Source: Gammaproteobacteria bacterium (GTDB lineage: Bacteria; Pseudomonadota; Gammaproteobacteria; Pseudomonadales; Balneatricaceae). Taken from it: 36,069 bases of DNA. Positions 1-8,627 of this stretch are shown piece after piece. Position 1 is the first letter of the stretch. Each line of letters begins with the position of its first letter. The notes below the pieces were generated by a model, which ran no database searches, was not told where the DNA came from, and saw nothing but the letters and a program-made list of their open reading frames with translations. The position numbers and the translations under genes were made by a program. The stretch covers positions 1 through 36,069 of the forward strand of contig JAAERS010000016.1 of assembly GCA_024230095.1 (NCBI GenBank). The letters are read 5' to 3'.

Positions 1-90
1 AGAGCTGATGTAGTGCGCAAGAAAGGGTCGCAGAGCAGGGGTTTGTGAACCTGTTGCGCCAATGGATAGAAAAGTGAGGCCAATAGCCAA
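1..90 (-). CDS. Start of a probable DUF3108 exported protein (partial)
   Basis: A minus-strand frame begins at a TTG (88-90) and is open to the window edge. It reads as a short hydrophobic stretch, then residues ending PALRPFLAHYISS, which resembles the mature start of DUF3108 proteins often found beside purN/purM. The n-region is very short and uncharged, and an in-frame TGA lies just upstream. An AAGGAG at about 133-138 is too far away to serve this TTG. A competing ATG in another frame at position 97 is also open to the edge but reads less like a protein. The start is therefore doubtful, and a frameshift near 90-100 is possible. The family call is inference from about 30 residues plus gene context. 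Confidence 0.3.
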   Translation of the reverse strand, partial: MAIGLTFLSIGATGSQTPALRPFLAHYISS

Positions 91-151
91 TGGCCATCGT
101 CACAGGTCTGTCAGTTTGCTAGAGATGCCTTTATTCTCCTTTTTAAACTAT

Positions 152-823
152 CTATAGTGAAGCCTGATAGGCAATTCCCTCTGCAGGCAGTGTTTTTCTA
201 TCCAGACGAACCAAGCTACCATCGAGGCTCAGGCGACCTTCGCAAAACCACTTGACAGCAATGGGATAAATAATATGCTCTTGCTGTAATACACGACTGG
301 CTAATTGGTCTGGGTTATCGTCTTTTTTCACATCGACAATAGCTTGTATGACAAGGGGACCGCCATCTAGTTCACTGGTAACAAAATGGACACTGGCACC
401 GTGTTGTGCAACACCAGCCTCGATCGCTCTGGCATGGGTATTGGTGCCCTTGAACTTAGGCAGCAATGAAGGGTGGATGTTGAGCATACGTCCAGCATAA
501 TGATTGGTAAAATGTGGCGTAAAAATACGCATGAAACCAGCCAATATGACAAGTTGTGGTTGCTCAGCATCAATGTGCCGCATAAGTTCTCGGTCAAAGC
601 TCTCGCGACTATCGTAATCACGATGGTCAATAACCGCCGTTTCAATGCCAGCGGTTGCTGCCCTTTGTAAGCCTTTGGCGTCAGGATTGTTACTGATTAT
701 TAGGTTGATGGAGGCATCAATAGTACCCGCACCTACTTGATCTATAATGGCTTGCAAATTGCTGCCGCCACCGGATATCAGCACTACTATTTTTGGCTTA
801 TCTTGGTTGTTAGACGTATCCAT
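152..823 (-). CDS. purN: Phosphoribosylglycinamide formyltransferase PurN
   Basis: PurN transfers the formyl group of 10-formyl-THF to GAR, the third step of purine synthesis, in the cytoplasm. At 223 aa it is close to the usual 210-220. The N-terminal phosphate-binding loop reads ISGGGSNLQAIID. The catalytic segment has Asn and His in NIHPSLLPKFKG, and the later Asp lies in SELDGGPLV, matching the Asn-His-Asp triad of the family. It lies 12 bases downstream of purM on the same strand, the standard purM-purN operon, so both are probably transcribed from a promoter ahead of purM. Nothing in the sequence looks damaged. Confidence 0.96.
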   Translation of the reverse strand: MDTSNNQDKPKIVVLISGGGSNLQAIIDQVGAGTIDASINLIISNNPDAKGLQRAATAGIETAVIDHRDYDSRESFDRELMRHIDAEQPQLVILAGFMRIFTPHFTNHYAGRMLNIHPSLLPKFKGTNTHARAIEAGVAQHGASVHFVTSELDGGPLVIQAIVDVKKDDNPDQLASRVLQQEHIIYPIAVKWFCEGRLSLDGSLVRLDRKTLPAEGIAYQASL

Positions 824-835
824 GGTTTGTTGGCC

Positions 836-1882
836 TTAAGCCAAAGTGACCTGTTCTTGACCCTCTTGGCGGCTGTTGATGTGGCCAAGAACCCATGGAT
901 GTTCACCTTGTTCTTGCAGGCAATTCATAGTTTGTTGAGCTGACTCAGCGGGTACTACAATGACCATGCCTACGCCACAATTGAATGTGCGGTGCATTTC
1001 GACTTCATCAACCCCACCGGCTTCTTGCAGCCAGTCAAAGACAGCAGCACGTTGCCACGAAGACATGTCGATGCTAGCGGCACAAGTTTCTGGCATGACA
1101 CGCGGCAAATTTTCCAGTAAACCACCACCAGTAATATGGGACAAAGCATGCACTGGAACTTGTTTAAACAAATTCAATAGGGCTTTGACATAGATGCGTG
1201 TTGGTTGCATGAGGGCTTCACCCAAGGTGCTTTCGCCCATAGGTTGATTAAGATCGGCGCCGGATACCTCAATGATTTTGCGAATTAATGAATAACCATT
1301 GGAGTGGGGGCCAGAAGACGGTAGGCCAATGAGTACATCTGTAGGGCCTACTTTGCTACCATCAATGATGTCAGCTTTTTCAACGATGCCAACACAGAAA
1401 CCGGCAAGATCATAATCCTCTCCATCATACATGCCTGGCATTTCGGCGGTTTCCCCTCCTACTAGGGAAGCGCCAGCCTGTTCACAGCCAATGCCAATAC
1501 CGTCAACCACGCGGGCTGCTATGTCAACATCCAGTTTGCCTGTGGCGTAGTAATCCAAGAAAAAAAGCGGCTCGGCACCGGCAACAATGAGATCGTTAAC
1601 ACACATAGCCACTAAATCAATGCCAATAAAATCATGACGATTGAGGTCCATGGCTAACTTTAATTTGGTGCCGACACCATCTGTGCCAGATACTAGAACG
1701 GGTTGCTGGTATCCGCTAGGCAACTCAAACAGTGCGCCAAAACCACCTAGGCCAGCCATTACCTCAGGACGTCGAGTGCGCTTGGCGACCCCTTTAATGC
1801 GATCGATAAGTTCGTTACCAGCATCGATATCGACACCTGCATCTTTATAGCTTAGGGAAACAGGGGAGTTATTTTCGCTCAT
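836..1882 (-). CDS. purM: Phosphoribosylformylglycinamidine cyclo-ligase PurM
   Basis: PurM (AIR synthetase) closes the imidazole ring of FGAM using ATP, the step after PurL. Family motifs are [25 protein letters not shown], the [12 protein letters not shown] segment and [11 protein letters not shown]. The frame runs upstream to 1963, but the ATG at 1880-1882 ([16 protein letters not shown]) gives 348 aa, matching the usual 345-350. The 27 extra residues would be basic and unrelated to the family, so this start was chosen. It is first in a purM-purN operon and divergent from the DUF2066 gene. I saw no PurR-type palindrome in the gap. Confidence 0.95.
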   Translation of the reverse strand: MSENNSPVSLSYKDAGVDIDAGNELIDRIKGVAKRTRRPEVMAGLGGFGALFELPSGYQQPVLVSGTDGVGTKLKLAMDLNRHDFIGIDLVAMCVNDLIVAGAEPLFFLDYYATGKLDVDIAARVVDGIGIGCEQAGASLVGGETAEMPGMYDGEDYDLAGFCVGIVEKADIIDGSKVGPTDVLIGLPSSGPHSNGYSLIRKIIEVSGADLNQPMGESTLGEALMQPTRIYVKALLNLFKQVPVHALSHITGGGLLENLPRVMPETCAASIDMSSWQRAAVFDWLQEAGGVDEVEMHRTFNCGVGMVIVVPAESAQQTMNCLQEQGEHPWVLGHINSRQEGQEQVTLA

Positions 1883-1937
1883 GGATGGTGTCCGTGTTGG
1901 AATGATAAGGTTAGGATGTGTCAAAAATAGAGACCGA

Positions 1938-1967
1938 ATTTTACCATTTTTAGGGCTCTTCAAACAA
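1938..1967 (-). promoter_or_regulatory. Possible purM promoter
   Basis: On the minus strand, TAAAAT (1938-1943) could be a -10 element, with TTGTTT (1962-1967) as a weak -35 at 18 bases. It lies about 55 bases ahead of the purM ATG in the divergent gap to the DUF2066 gene. The assignment rests on consensus match only. Confidence 0.3.
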
Positions 1968-2128
1968 TCAGTTGACCCTTAGAAAATACAATTAGTTTGC
2001 TATATATGGTGTATTTTTTAGCTATCAAAGTGGCCATATCTGAAGCATTTGACTATAGTGACGATCTGGAGAGGTGATTTGCGCTTAACATCTCGTTTTA
2101 CGTCGTTATTTTTTTGCGGATTCCGTTC

Positions 2129-3208
2129 ATGCCCACCCTTATTAAGCCTACTGCCTGCCAATTGAAGACAATTGTTATTGTCCTGTGGCTGGCATTTACT
2201 ATGGCTTCTAGCCCGTTGTCTGCTGCTGAGCTTTATACGGCGACAATTCCTTTGGTGGAAGATAGTGAAGCGGGGCTTCAGCAGGCTAAGACGCAAGCCA
2301 TGGCCTTGATGATTACTCGTCTTACTGGGCAAGCTGCAAGTCTAAATTCAAAACAGGTGCAAGTTGCTCTTAAGGAACCAGACTCTTATATTAGTCAAAT
2401 TTCCAGAGAAACTGATTCGCTGACACAGCAAGTGATGCTTAAGTTCGGTTTTGATAAAGTGCCGGTACAACAATTATTAGACCGTTCCCAATTACCCATC
2501 TGGGCATCTGGCAGGGCCAATGTTCTGGTTTGGTTAGTGATTGAACAACAAGGAATCCAGGAAATAATCGCCGATGGTTACGAGCCCATTGGTGATCAAT
2601 TACTAGACGAGGCCGCGCAAAGAGGGCTGCCGATTATTTTACCATTGATGGATCTAACAGATCAGCTGGTTATCGGTCCAGGGGATGTTTGGGGAGATTT
2701 TCAAGCGCCTATAAAAACAGCCTCGCAACGCTATCAGCCTCACGGCATGTTGCTAGGGCGAATCTTTAGAAATTCAGATGAGTTATGGCAAGGGCAAGGT
2801 CGAATCACGCTTTCGGAAAAAAATATCGAATGGAAGTTAGCTGCCCAAAGCCAAGCGCAATTAATGACTATTATTGTTGAAAATCTAGGTCAAGAATTAG
2901 GTCAGCGCTTCGCGCTAATCACCGATGTTAATGGCCCAAAACAATCCCTATTACATGTGAGTGGTGTGAAAAACATTGCCGCTTATGCACAACTGCAGCG
3001 TGCTTTGCTTGAAGTAGCCAATATCAGTGATGTGGCACTAGAGAGTTTGCACGCAGAGCAATTACTAATTTCTGTATTTCATCAGGGCAGTGTTGAAAAT
3101 TTATTAATCAGTTTAGGTTTACAATCACAATTATATTTACTTGACGACCAAGTACAGACACCCTACAGTGCCTCTAATCCCATTTTGGCTTACTACCAAT
3201 GGCGCTAA
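2129..3208 (+). CDS. DUF2066 domain protein, probably exported
   Basis: This protein of about 359 aa has a hydrophobic N-terminal segment (IVIVLWLAFTMASS) followed by SAAELYTA, which fits a Sec signal peptide cut near AA-EL. The mature start (LYTATIPLVEDSE, then an ALMITRLTG segment) is typical of DUF2066, a proteobacterial family of unknown function. The gene is normally divergent from purM and ahead of the permease and hda genes, as here. I chose the ATG at 2129; a TTG at 2114 would add five residues, and neither has a clear ribosome-binding site. The perM start follows within about 20 bases, so the genes are probably co-transcribed. Confidence 0.85.
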   Translation: MPTLIKPTACQLKTIVIVLWLAFTMASSPLSAAELYTATIPLVEDSEAGLQQAKTQAMALMITRLTGQAASLNSKQVQVALKEPDSYISQISRETDSLTQQVMLKFGFDKVPVQQLLDRSQLPIWASGRANVLVWLVIEQQGIQEIIADGYEPIGDQLLDEAAQRGLPIILPLMDLTDQLVIGPGDVWGDFQAPIKTASQRYQPHGMLLGRIFRNSDELWQGQGRITLSEKNIEWKLAAQSQAQLMTIIVENLGQELGQRFALITDVNGPKQSLLHVSGVKNIAAYAQLQRALLEVANISDVALESLHAEQLLISVFHQGSVENLLISLGLQSQLYLLDDQVQTPYSASNPILAYYQWR

Positions 3209-3229
3209 ACCTCATGAATGGAGATTTCC

Positions 3230-4282
3230 ATGACCCAATCGCAAACTTGGTTATTCCTTATTTTGACACTGTTAATAGGCTTGATGGTGTACCTTTTGCA
3301 ACCTATTTTAGGCCCCTTTTTGTTAGGCATTGGCATTGCTTACATGGCGGATCCATTTGCGGATAGGTTAGAGGCTAGGGGCCATAGCCGAACTTTGGCA
3401 GTTGTGTTGGTGTTTTTAGCTTTTGCGTTGGTATTGGTAATGGCTCTGCTGGTTTTTCTGCCTATGTTTTTTAAACAAGCTCAGTCTTTGGTGATGTTAA
3501 TACCCGATGTTCAATCTTGGCTCAATACAGTGATGTTGCCATACTTGCAAACACGTTTGGATATAGATTTACAAAGTTTAGAATTGGATTTATTGGTTCG
3601 TACATTGACTGCTGAGTGGCAGCAAGCTGGTGGCATGGCTTCTCAGGCAATAAATTATGTCACCACATCAACCATGGGATTACTTGGTTTTGTGGCTTCA
3701 ATGTTTTTGGTCCCCGTGGTTAGTTTTTATCTGCTACGTGATTTTGATTTGTTGATGACTCGCATACGCGAAATTCTGCCACGTAATATTGAGCCCAAAA
3801 TATGTTTATGGGCTAGCGAATGTGATGAGGTGTTGGGAGCCTTTGTGCGTGGACAATTAATCGTCATGTTGGCTCTGGGGTTAATCTACGGCATAGGTTT
3901 GTCATTTGTCGGCCTTGAATATGCCATGTTAATCGGCTTAATCGGCGGCTTGGCCAGTATTGTGCCCTACCTAGGTTTTGCGGTCGGCTTTTTGGCAGCT
4001 ATTATTGTGGCGTTATTTCAGTTTGATTCCTATTTGGTGCTGTTGGCCGTGACCAGTGTGTTCGTTGTTGGTCAGGCTTTAGAAAGTATGCTACTGACAC
4101 CTTTGCTAATCGGTGATCGTATTGGTCTTCATCCCGTAGCCGTGATCTTTGCGGTAATGGCGGGTGGACAGTTATTTGGCTTTACTGGCATGTTGTTGGC
4201 GTTACCCCTTGCCGCTGTAATTATGGTATTGTTGCGCCACTTGCATGAAGGTTATAAAAACAGTTCTCTTTATGAGCAGTGA
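3230..4282 (+). CDS. perM: AI-2E family (PerM-type) inner-membrane permease
   Basis: This is a 350 aa polytopic membrane protein of the UPF0118/AI-2E exporter family. Two hydrophobic helices at the N-terminus are followed by a soluble stretch (about 90-150), then a cluster of membrane segments. The late part carries the family features YAMLIGLIGGLASIVPYLG and the LTPLLIGDRIGLHPVAVI segment. The frame opens at 3218, but the ATG at 3230 is better because GGAG lies 9 bases upstream. Substrates of most members are unknown, so the transporter role is family-level only. The stop overlaps the longest possible hda start, and the gene lies in the conserved DUF2066-perM-hda order. Confidence 0.88.
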   Translation: MTQSQTWLFLILTLLIGLMVYLLQPILGPFLLGIGIAYMADPFADRLEARGHSRTLAVVLVFLAFALVLVMALLVFLPMFFKQAQSLVMLIPDVQSWLNTVMLPYLQTRLDIDLQSLELDLLVRTLTAEWQQAGGMASQAINYVTTSTMGLLGFVASMFLVPVVSFYLLRDFDLLMTRIREILPRNIEPKICLWASECDEVLGAFVRGQLIVMLALGLIYGIGLSFVGLEYAMLIGLIGGLASIVPYLGFAVGFLAAIIVALFQFDSYLVLLAVTSVFVVGQALESMLLTPLLIGDRIGLHPVAVIFAVMAGGQLFGFTGMLLALPLAAVIMVLLRHLHEGYKNSSLYEQ

Positions 4283-4295
4283 AATTGAGCTACCC

Positions 4296-5024
4296 ATGAA
4301 TCAATTAGCAACTGATCCCCTTGATCAGCAGTTAACTTTAAATATGCGTCTGCCCAGTTATGCGAACTGGCAGAACTTTGATTTTGTCGCTAACCCAGAA
4401 ATATTCATGACGCTGCAAAATTTTGTGCAAGCACCTACTTCCCAGGTGCTATTGCTGCAAGGCAGTACTGGAACGGGTAAAACTCATTTACTTCAGGCGA
4501 CGGCTCAAACTGTCATTGATGATAATCGCCGAGGAGCTTATTTTGCCGCTTCCGAATTACTGGCAATGGGCGTTAGTATGGGAGCCGAACTGCTGCGTGG
4601 ACTTGAACAGTATGAGCTACTTTGCATCGATGATATTGATTTACTGTGTCATGATAACGATTGGTGTGAAGCCTTGTTTCACCTTTATAACACGAACCAA
4701 CAATTAGGCCATCTGTTGCTTTTTAGTAGTGCGAAAACGGCACACAATATGACTTGTGTACTGGCTGATTTGCAGTCTCGCCTCCAACTTGCGCTGATGT
4801 TCTCTTTACAAGAATTAGATGAAACTCAGCAAATGCAACAACTTCTTGTGCGAGCCCATCAGCTAGGCTTAAGTATGAGCACCGAAGTGGCGCAGTATAT
4901 ATGTTTACATAGTGAGCGTAATATGGGATCTATCATGGCGGCACTGCAAGTCTTGGATGCGGCTTCCTGGCAGGCAAAACGCAAACTCACTATACCCTTT
5001 GTTAAACAATTTATGCATTGGTAA
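4296..5024 (+). CDS. hda: DnaA regulatory inactivator Hda
   Basis: Hda is a DnaA-related AAA+ protein that, with the DNA-loaded sliding clamp, stimulates hydrolysis of DnaA-bound ATP and so limits re-initiation. The 242 aa protein has a clamp-binding-like hexapeptide (QLTLNM, residues 12-17), a fully canonical Walker A (GSTGTGKT), Walker B (LLCIDDIDLL), an SRL arginine-finger motif (ADLQSRLQ) and the C-terminal KLTIPFVKQF shared with E. coli Hda. In my alignment from memory, the sensor-II position has Gly (RNMGS) where E. coli has Arg (REMRT). An alternative ATG at 4272 overlaps the perM stop; 4296 keeps the clamp motif near the N-terminus. mlaA follows 20 bases later. Confidence 0.9.
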   Translation: MNQLATDPLDQQLTLNMRLPSYANWQNFDFVANPEIFMTLQNFVQAPTSQVLLLQGSTGTGKTHLLQATAQTVIDDNRRGAYFAASELLAMGVSMGAELLRGLEQYELLCIDDIDLLCHDNDWCEALFHLYNTNQQLGHLLLFSSAKTAHNMTCVLADLQSRLQLALMFSLQELDETQQMQQLLVRAHQLGLSMSTEVAQYICLHSERNMGSIMAALQVLDAASWQAKRKLTIPFVKQFMHW

Positions 5025-5044
5025 GGATACAGGCAAAAGACACT

Positions 5045-5779
5045 ATGGACGTATTTTTTAAAGGTTTGGTTTTGTTTTTGATTCTCCACCTCTCAGCCTG
5101 CTCTAGTGTGCCCCCGCAGGCACAAATTGAGCCCGCTGCTGAGGATCCTTGGCACAACGTCAACCGTAAGGTTTATGCATTTAATAAGGTCATTGACAAT
5201 GCCGTACTGTCGCCAGCTAGCCTTGCTTACGCTGCGGTTACGCCTGATCCAGTAGAACAGGGTGTGGAAAACTTTTTTAATAATCTTTCTGAAATAGGCA
5301 ATTTCGCTAATCATCTGCTACAAGGAAAGTCGGCACAAGCGATCAATGATGCCGGCCGATTGGTAGTTAATTCGACGGTAGGTGTTTATGGTCTATTTGA
5401 TGTGGCGGCGTATTTTGGCATGTATTCACAGGCCGAAGATTTTGGCCAAACTCTGGGGTACTGGGGGGTAGAGTCTGGACCGTATGTGGTACTACCATTG
5501 TTAGGACCCAGTAATCTGCGTGATAGTGTAAGTTTGGCGGTAGACAATAAATTGGACCCACTAGCAAGTTATCAACCTGCAGATCATCGCGCTGCATTGC
5601 AGGCTCTAAAGTTGCTAGATACTCGTTATCAGTTACAAGATGTTCAACAACTGATGATAGGGGATGAATACACATTTGTTCGTGAGGCCTACCTGGCTAG
5701 GCGTGCTATGCAAATTCGTGATGGCGCTCCAGCGACTCATGGTGATGAAGGTTTTGACGAAGTAGATGAATTTAATTAG
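5045..5779 (+). CDS. mlaA: MlaA (VacJ) outer-membrane lipoprotein
   Basis: MlaA removes misplaced phospholipid from the outer leaflet of the outer membrane and passes it to the MlaC/MlaFEDB system. The lipoprotein signal is clear: a basic and hydrophobic start, then LSAC with Cys19 as the acylated residue when translation begins at ATG 5045. Family motifs follow: DPWHNVNRKVYAFN, NFFNNLSEIGNFAN, the GRLVVNSTVGVYGLFD helix, DFGQTLGYWG and GPYVVLPLLGPS. The 244 aa length is normal. The frame opens at 5018 inside hda, but that would add nine residues ahead of the signal peptide. It is the last gene of the DUF2066-perM-hda-mlaA run; the other mla genes are not in the window. Confidence 0.94.
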   Translation: MDVFFKGLVLFLILHLSACSSVPPQAQIEPAAEDPWHNVNRKVYAFNKVIDNAVLSPASLAYAAVTPDPVEQGVENFFNNLSEIGNFANHLLQGKSAQAINDAGRLVVNSTVGVYGLFDVAAYFGMYSQAEDFGQTLGYWGVESGPYVVLPLLGPSNLRDSVSLAVDNKLDPLASYQPADHRAALQALKLLDTRYQLQDVQQLMIGDEYTFVREAYLARRAMQIRDGAPATHGDEGFDEVDEFN

Positions 5780-5811
5780 AAAAACATAGCCTATGGGCCC
5801 TCGTAGATTGT

Positions 5812-5830
5812 GCGACGAAAGTCGCTCTTG
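5812..5830 (+). terminator. Weak hairpin after mlaA
   Basis: GCGAC (5812-5816), a GAAA tetraloop and GTCGC (5821-5825) form a stable 5-bp hairpin followed by the mixed run TCTTGT. The U-tract is poor, so this could be a weak terminator or an RNA-processing/stability hairpin between mlaA and rssB. Confidence 0.3.
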
Positions 5831-5895
5831 TATATGTTGGCTGATAGGCCTAAGGTAAATAGTATTGATGACTTATTTTGTTTATGGAGTCATGT

Positions 5896-7086
5896 ATGGA
5901 ATCTGACTTTAGTCAGCTTCTCTTGATCGCTGATGAGCGACATGTCGCACAGCAAATGGCTGCTCATTACGATCACTTAGAGTATCAGGTAAAAGTGGCA
6001 GAATCGCCCATGCATGCGTTGCACTTGCTCACTGATTGCCCGATTCATTTGATTCTGTTTTTTTATGATGGCAAGGTGCCCACCCACACGGCATTGTTGC
6101 AGGATATTATTGACAAATCAGAAGAGATTCCCTTGGTAGTGATCACCCATGTGGTCACGGCTCTAGACGTAACAACCTTACTAAGATTAGGCGCCACGGC
6201 CGTGTTTAGTTTGCCCCTAGATAGCCAGACAGAACTAGATCAGTGTGTCGCCCGGCATGTGCGTCATGCAAAATTGTTTTTGGATAATCTTCGTTATCGA
6301 CAGCAATTAGAACAAGCCAACTTACAGCTCAATGAGTCTTTAGCCGAACTGGAAAGAGATCAGCAGGCCGGGCGCTTAATGCAACAAAGTTTAATGCCCG
6401 CTGAGCGAACCCAGCTTGATGGGCTTTTAATAAAACGCCATATGCAGTCGTCTCTCTATCTAAGTGGCGATTTTGTTGATCATGTCAGCTTGCCAGATGG
6501 GCGTGTGTTGTTTTATTTGGCTGATGTATCTGGGCACGGCGCATCTTCAGCTATTCTCACTATCTTATTGAAATTTTTGACTCGCCGAATACTCTCAGAT
6601 GAGCATGTAGAAGGCGCTGCAGTTATAGCTATTGACGGTATTATGGCTCGACTAAATCAAGAAATTTTAGATTCTGATGTGGATAAGCATTTGACGATGT
6701 TTATGGGTGTGATTAGTAGCGATCGCCGGAGTTTAAGCTACTGTGTTGGTGGCCATTATCCTATGCCTGTTCTTTATCAGAAATCCACTTTAGAGTATCT
6801 GCCTGGGCTTGGTTCAGGTTTTCCATTGGGTTTGTTTGAAGGTGCTGAGTATCAACAGTACCAGCTTTCCTTGGCGGCTGAATTTGATTTATTACTTTGC
6901 TCTGACGGTGTCCTAGAAGTATTGCCGAATGGCAGTGAGGTTGACCAGCAGACTTTGTTTTTAGATCTTTTACGGTCACATGGGTGTAATATTTCAGGCT
7001 TAATTTCAGGTTTACAGCTGGACAAATGCCAGCATGTGCCTGATGATATAGCTGTATTAAGCATAGCAGGTAGTGGTAATGGCTGA
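5896..7086 (+). CDS. rssB: RssB-like response regulator with active-type PP2C phosphatase domain
   Basis: The 396 aa protein has an N-terminal receiver domain (about 1-125) and a C-terminal SpoIIE/PP2C phosphatase domain (about 180-390), joined by a helical linker. From ATG 5896 (GGAG 7 bases upstream) the likely phosphoacceptor is Asp58 in DGKVP, the same number as in E. coli RssB as I recall it. The usual receiver Lys is replaced by Leu in FSLPL. Unlike the degenerate enterobacterial domain, the phosphatase motifs are intact: SGDF, LADVSGHG, CSDGVLE and PDDIAVL. The next gene encodes a STAS antagonist, and mlaA-rssB-rssC-tal is the Pseudomonas order, so control of RpoS or another anti-sigma pathway through dephosphorylation of RssC is likely. 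This role is inferred. Confidence 0.82.
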   Translation: MESDFSQLLLIADERHVAQQMAAHYDHLEYQVKVAESPMHALHLLTDCPIHLILFFYDGKVPTHTALLQDIIDKSEEIPLVVITHVVTALDVTTLLRLGATAVFSLPLDSQTELDQCVARHVRHAKLFLDNLRYRQQLEQANLQLNESLAELERDQQAGRLMQQSLMPAERTQLDGLLIKRHMQSSLYLSGDFVDHVSLPDGRVLFYLADVSGHGASSAILTILLKFLTRRILSDEHVEGAAVIAIDGIMARLNQEILDSDVDKHLTMFMGVISSDRRSLSYCVGGHYPMPVLYQKSTLEYLPGLGSGFPLGLFEGAEYQQYQLSLAAEFDLLLCSDGVLEVLPNGSEVDQQTLFLDLLRSHGCNISGLISGLQLDKCQHVPDDIAVLSIAGSGNG

Positions 7087-7570
7087 AGGCCGAATTCTTG
7101 TGGCAGAACAAGATGGTGTGCACGTTCTCAAGTTTCTGGGTGACGTTAGGCTGAACTTGTGCCCATCCTTGGATCTCTATTTAGATAACGCGATGCATAG
7201 TAGTCATTTTCGCAATGTATTAATCGACCTAACGGAAACGCAAGGCATAGATTCTACATCTTTGGGCATCTTGGCTAAACTTGCCGTGCGTATGCGAAAA
7301 CAAATGTCTGGGGTGCCAACCCTCGTCTCCATCAATAATAACATCACGCGTATTTTGTTAAGCATGGGCTTTGATAAAGTATTCGCCTTGGTAAATAAGT
7401 TGGATGCCAATCTTGATCCTTGTGAGCAACTGATAAATACCAATTGTACAGAGCAAGAAATGCAAGAAAAAGTGTTGGAGGCGCATAGAACCTTGATGGC
7501 CCTGAACGAAAAAAACCAACAAGAATTCAAAAGCCTCGTTGATGTATTAGAAAGTCAATGTCAGCTATAG
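7079..7570 (+). CDS. rssC: STAS-domain anti-sigma factor antagonist (RssC-like)
   Basis: This 163 aa protein has a STAS domain over about residues 5-105. The strand-helix motif NVLIDLTETQGIDSTSLGIL contains the DST(S) site where SpoIIAA-type proteins carry a phosphorylatable Ser. A helical C-terminal tail of about 50 residues follows. The ATG at 7079 overlaps the rssB stop by eight bases, indicating translational coupling, and AGG lies upstream inside rssB. The probable partner is the upstream PP2C phosphatase, which would reactivate RssC by dephosphorylation. The opposing kinase is not in the window. RssC is the name of the Pseudomonas neighbour; function by analogy. Confidence 0.82.
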   Translation: MAEGRILVAEQDGVHVLKFLGDVRLNLCPSLDLYLDNAMHSSHFRNVLIDLTETQGIDSTSLGILAKLAVRMRKQMSGVPTLVSINNNITRILLSMGFDKVFALVNKLDANLDPCEQLINTNCTEQEMQEKVLEAHRTLMALNEKNQQEFKSLVDVLESQCQL

Positions 7571-7608
7571 GATTTGATCTTTAATTTACACTCTGTCTGC
7601 ATAAGCAA

Positions 7609-7644
7609 CTAACCAACCGCCAATGCTGGCAGTTGGTGGGTTAG
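7609..7644. terminator. Imperfect hairpin between convergent rssC and tal
   Basis: CTAACC (7609-7614) pairs with GGTTAG (7639-7644), and an inner GCCA/TGGC stem closes an ATGC loop (7619-7630), with imperfect pairing between. It sits between the convergent ends of rssC and tal. There is no strong T-tract on either side, so it is only a probable bidirectional terminator. Confidence 0.4.
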
Positions 7645-7654
7645 GCGTCTCTAT

Positions 7655-8602
7655 TTAGCTTGCCAGCATGGCTTCAAGCTTCTCTTGGTCTCGGGTGAAA
7701 TTACGAATTCCTTCTGCCAATTTTTCGGTCGCCATGGCATCCTCGTTATGCAGCCAGCGAAAAGCCCCCTCATCAAGGTCCAATTTTGCTTCATTGCAGA
7801 TTACTTGCTGGGCATTTAACACTTGCGGTAAATGGCCCTCATCGGCGGCTAATTGTTGCATCAAGTCAGGACTGATAGTGAGTCGGTCACAGCCGGCTAA
7901 CTGCTCAATTTCTCCTGTATTGCGGAAACTGGCCCCCATAACGATAGTTTTATAATCATAGTGTTTGTAGAAGTTAAAGATGCGTGTTACGGACAATACG
8001 CCAGGGTCTTCAGTCGCCGCATAACCCTCTACGTTATTGGCCTTTTTGTGCCAATCGAGAATACGGCCCACAAATGGCGATATCAAGTAAGCTCCAGCTT
8101 GCGCGCAAGCAACGGCCTGGGCGAAGCTAAATAACAAGGTCAAGTTACAATTGATGCCTTGTTGTTCCAGCTCACGTGCCGCCTGAATGCCTTCCCATGT
8201 GGCGGCAATCTTGATGAGCACCCGATTTTTATCGATGCCTTGTTGCCCATACAGATCTATAATGCGTTTGGCACGTGCTACGGTAGCTCTAGTATTAAAA
8301 GAAAGGCGGGAGTCAACTTCTGTTGATATGCGACCTGGTATGGCGCTTAGTATTTCTTTACCAATGGCTACCGCTAAATAGTCGCAGGTATTGTCCATGA
8401 TTTCCTGCGATGTCCCACCTTGGGATTGTGCCCAAGTTTTGGCTTGGTCAATTAAGTGTTGGTATGCATCCAGTTGAGCCGCTTTAAGCACCAAAGAGGG
8501 ATTGGTGGTAGCATCTTCAGGTTGAAAACTCTGAACGGCCGTTAGGTCTCCTGTATCAGCGACGACTTTGGTAATGGCTTTTAATTGGTCAAGTTTGTTC
8601 AT
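7655..8602 (-). CDS. tal: Transaldolase
   Basis: Transaldolase exchanges dihydroxyacetone units between sugar phosphates in the non-oxidative pentose phosphate pathway. The start [20 protein letters not shown] and the [14 protein letters not shown] segment match the TalB group. The Schiff-base Lys lies in [12 protein letters not shown]. At 315 aa it fits the usual 316-318. A second ATG at 8615-8617 adds five residues; neither has a clear Shine-Dalgarno, and I chose the inner one on family length. It is 25 bases downstream of dusA and probably ends a ghrA-dusA-tal transcript. Confidence 0.95.
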   Translation of the reverse strand: MNKLDQLKAITKVVADTGDLTAVQSFQPEDATTNPSLVLKAAQLDAYQHLIDQAKTWAQSQGGTSQEIMDNTCDYLAVAIGKEILSAIPGRISTEVDSRLSFNTRATVARAKRIIDLYGQQGIDKNRVLIKIAATWEGIQAARELEQQGINCNLTLLFSFAQAVACAQAGAYLISPFVGRILDWHKKANNVEGYAATEDPGVLSVTRIFNFYKHYDYKTIVMGASFRNTGEIEQLAGCDRLTISPDLMQQLAADEGHLPQVLNAQQVICNEAKLDLDEGAFRWLHNEDAMATEKLAEGIRNFTRDQEKLEAMLAS

Positions 8603-8627
8603 GTTTGTTTCGTTCATATAATGGGGG

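Noticed and set aside
836-1963. Longer purM from the upstream start at 1963.
   Set aside because: The 27 extra residues are not family-like and the ATG at 1880-1882 gives the normal length.
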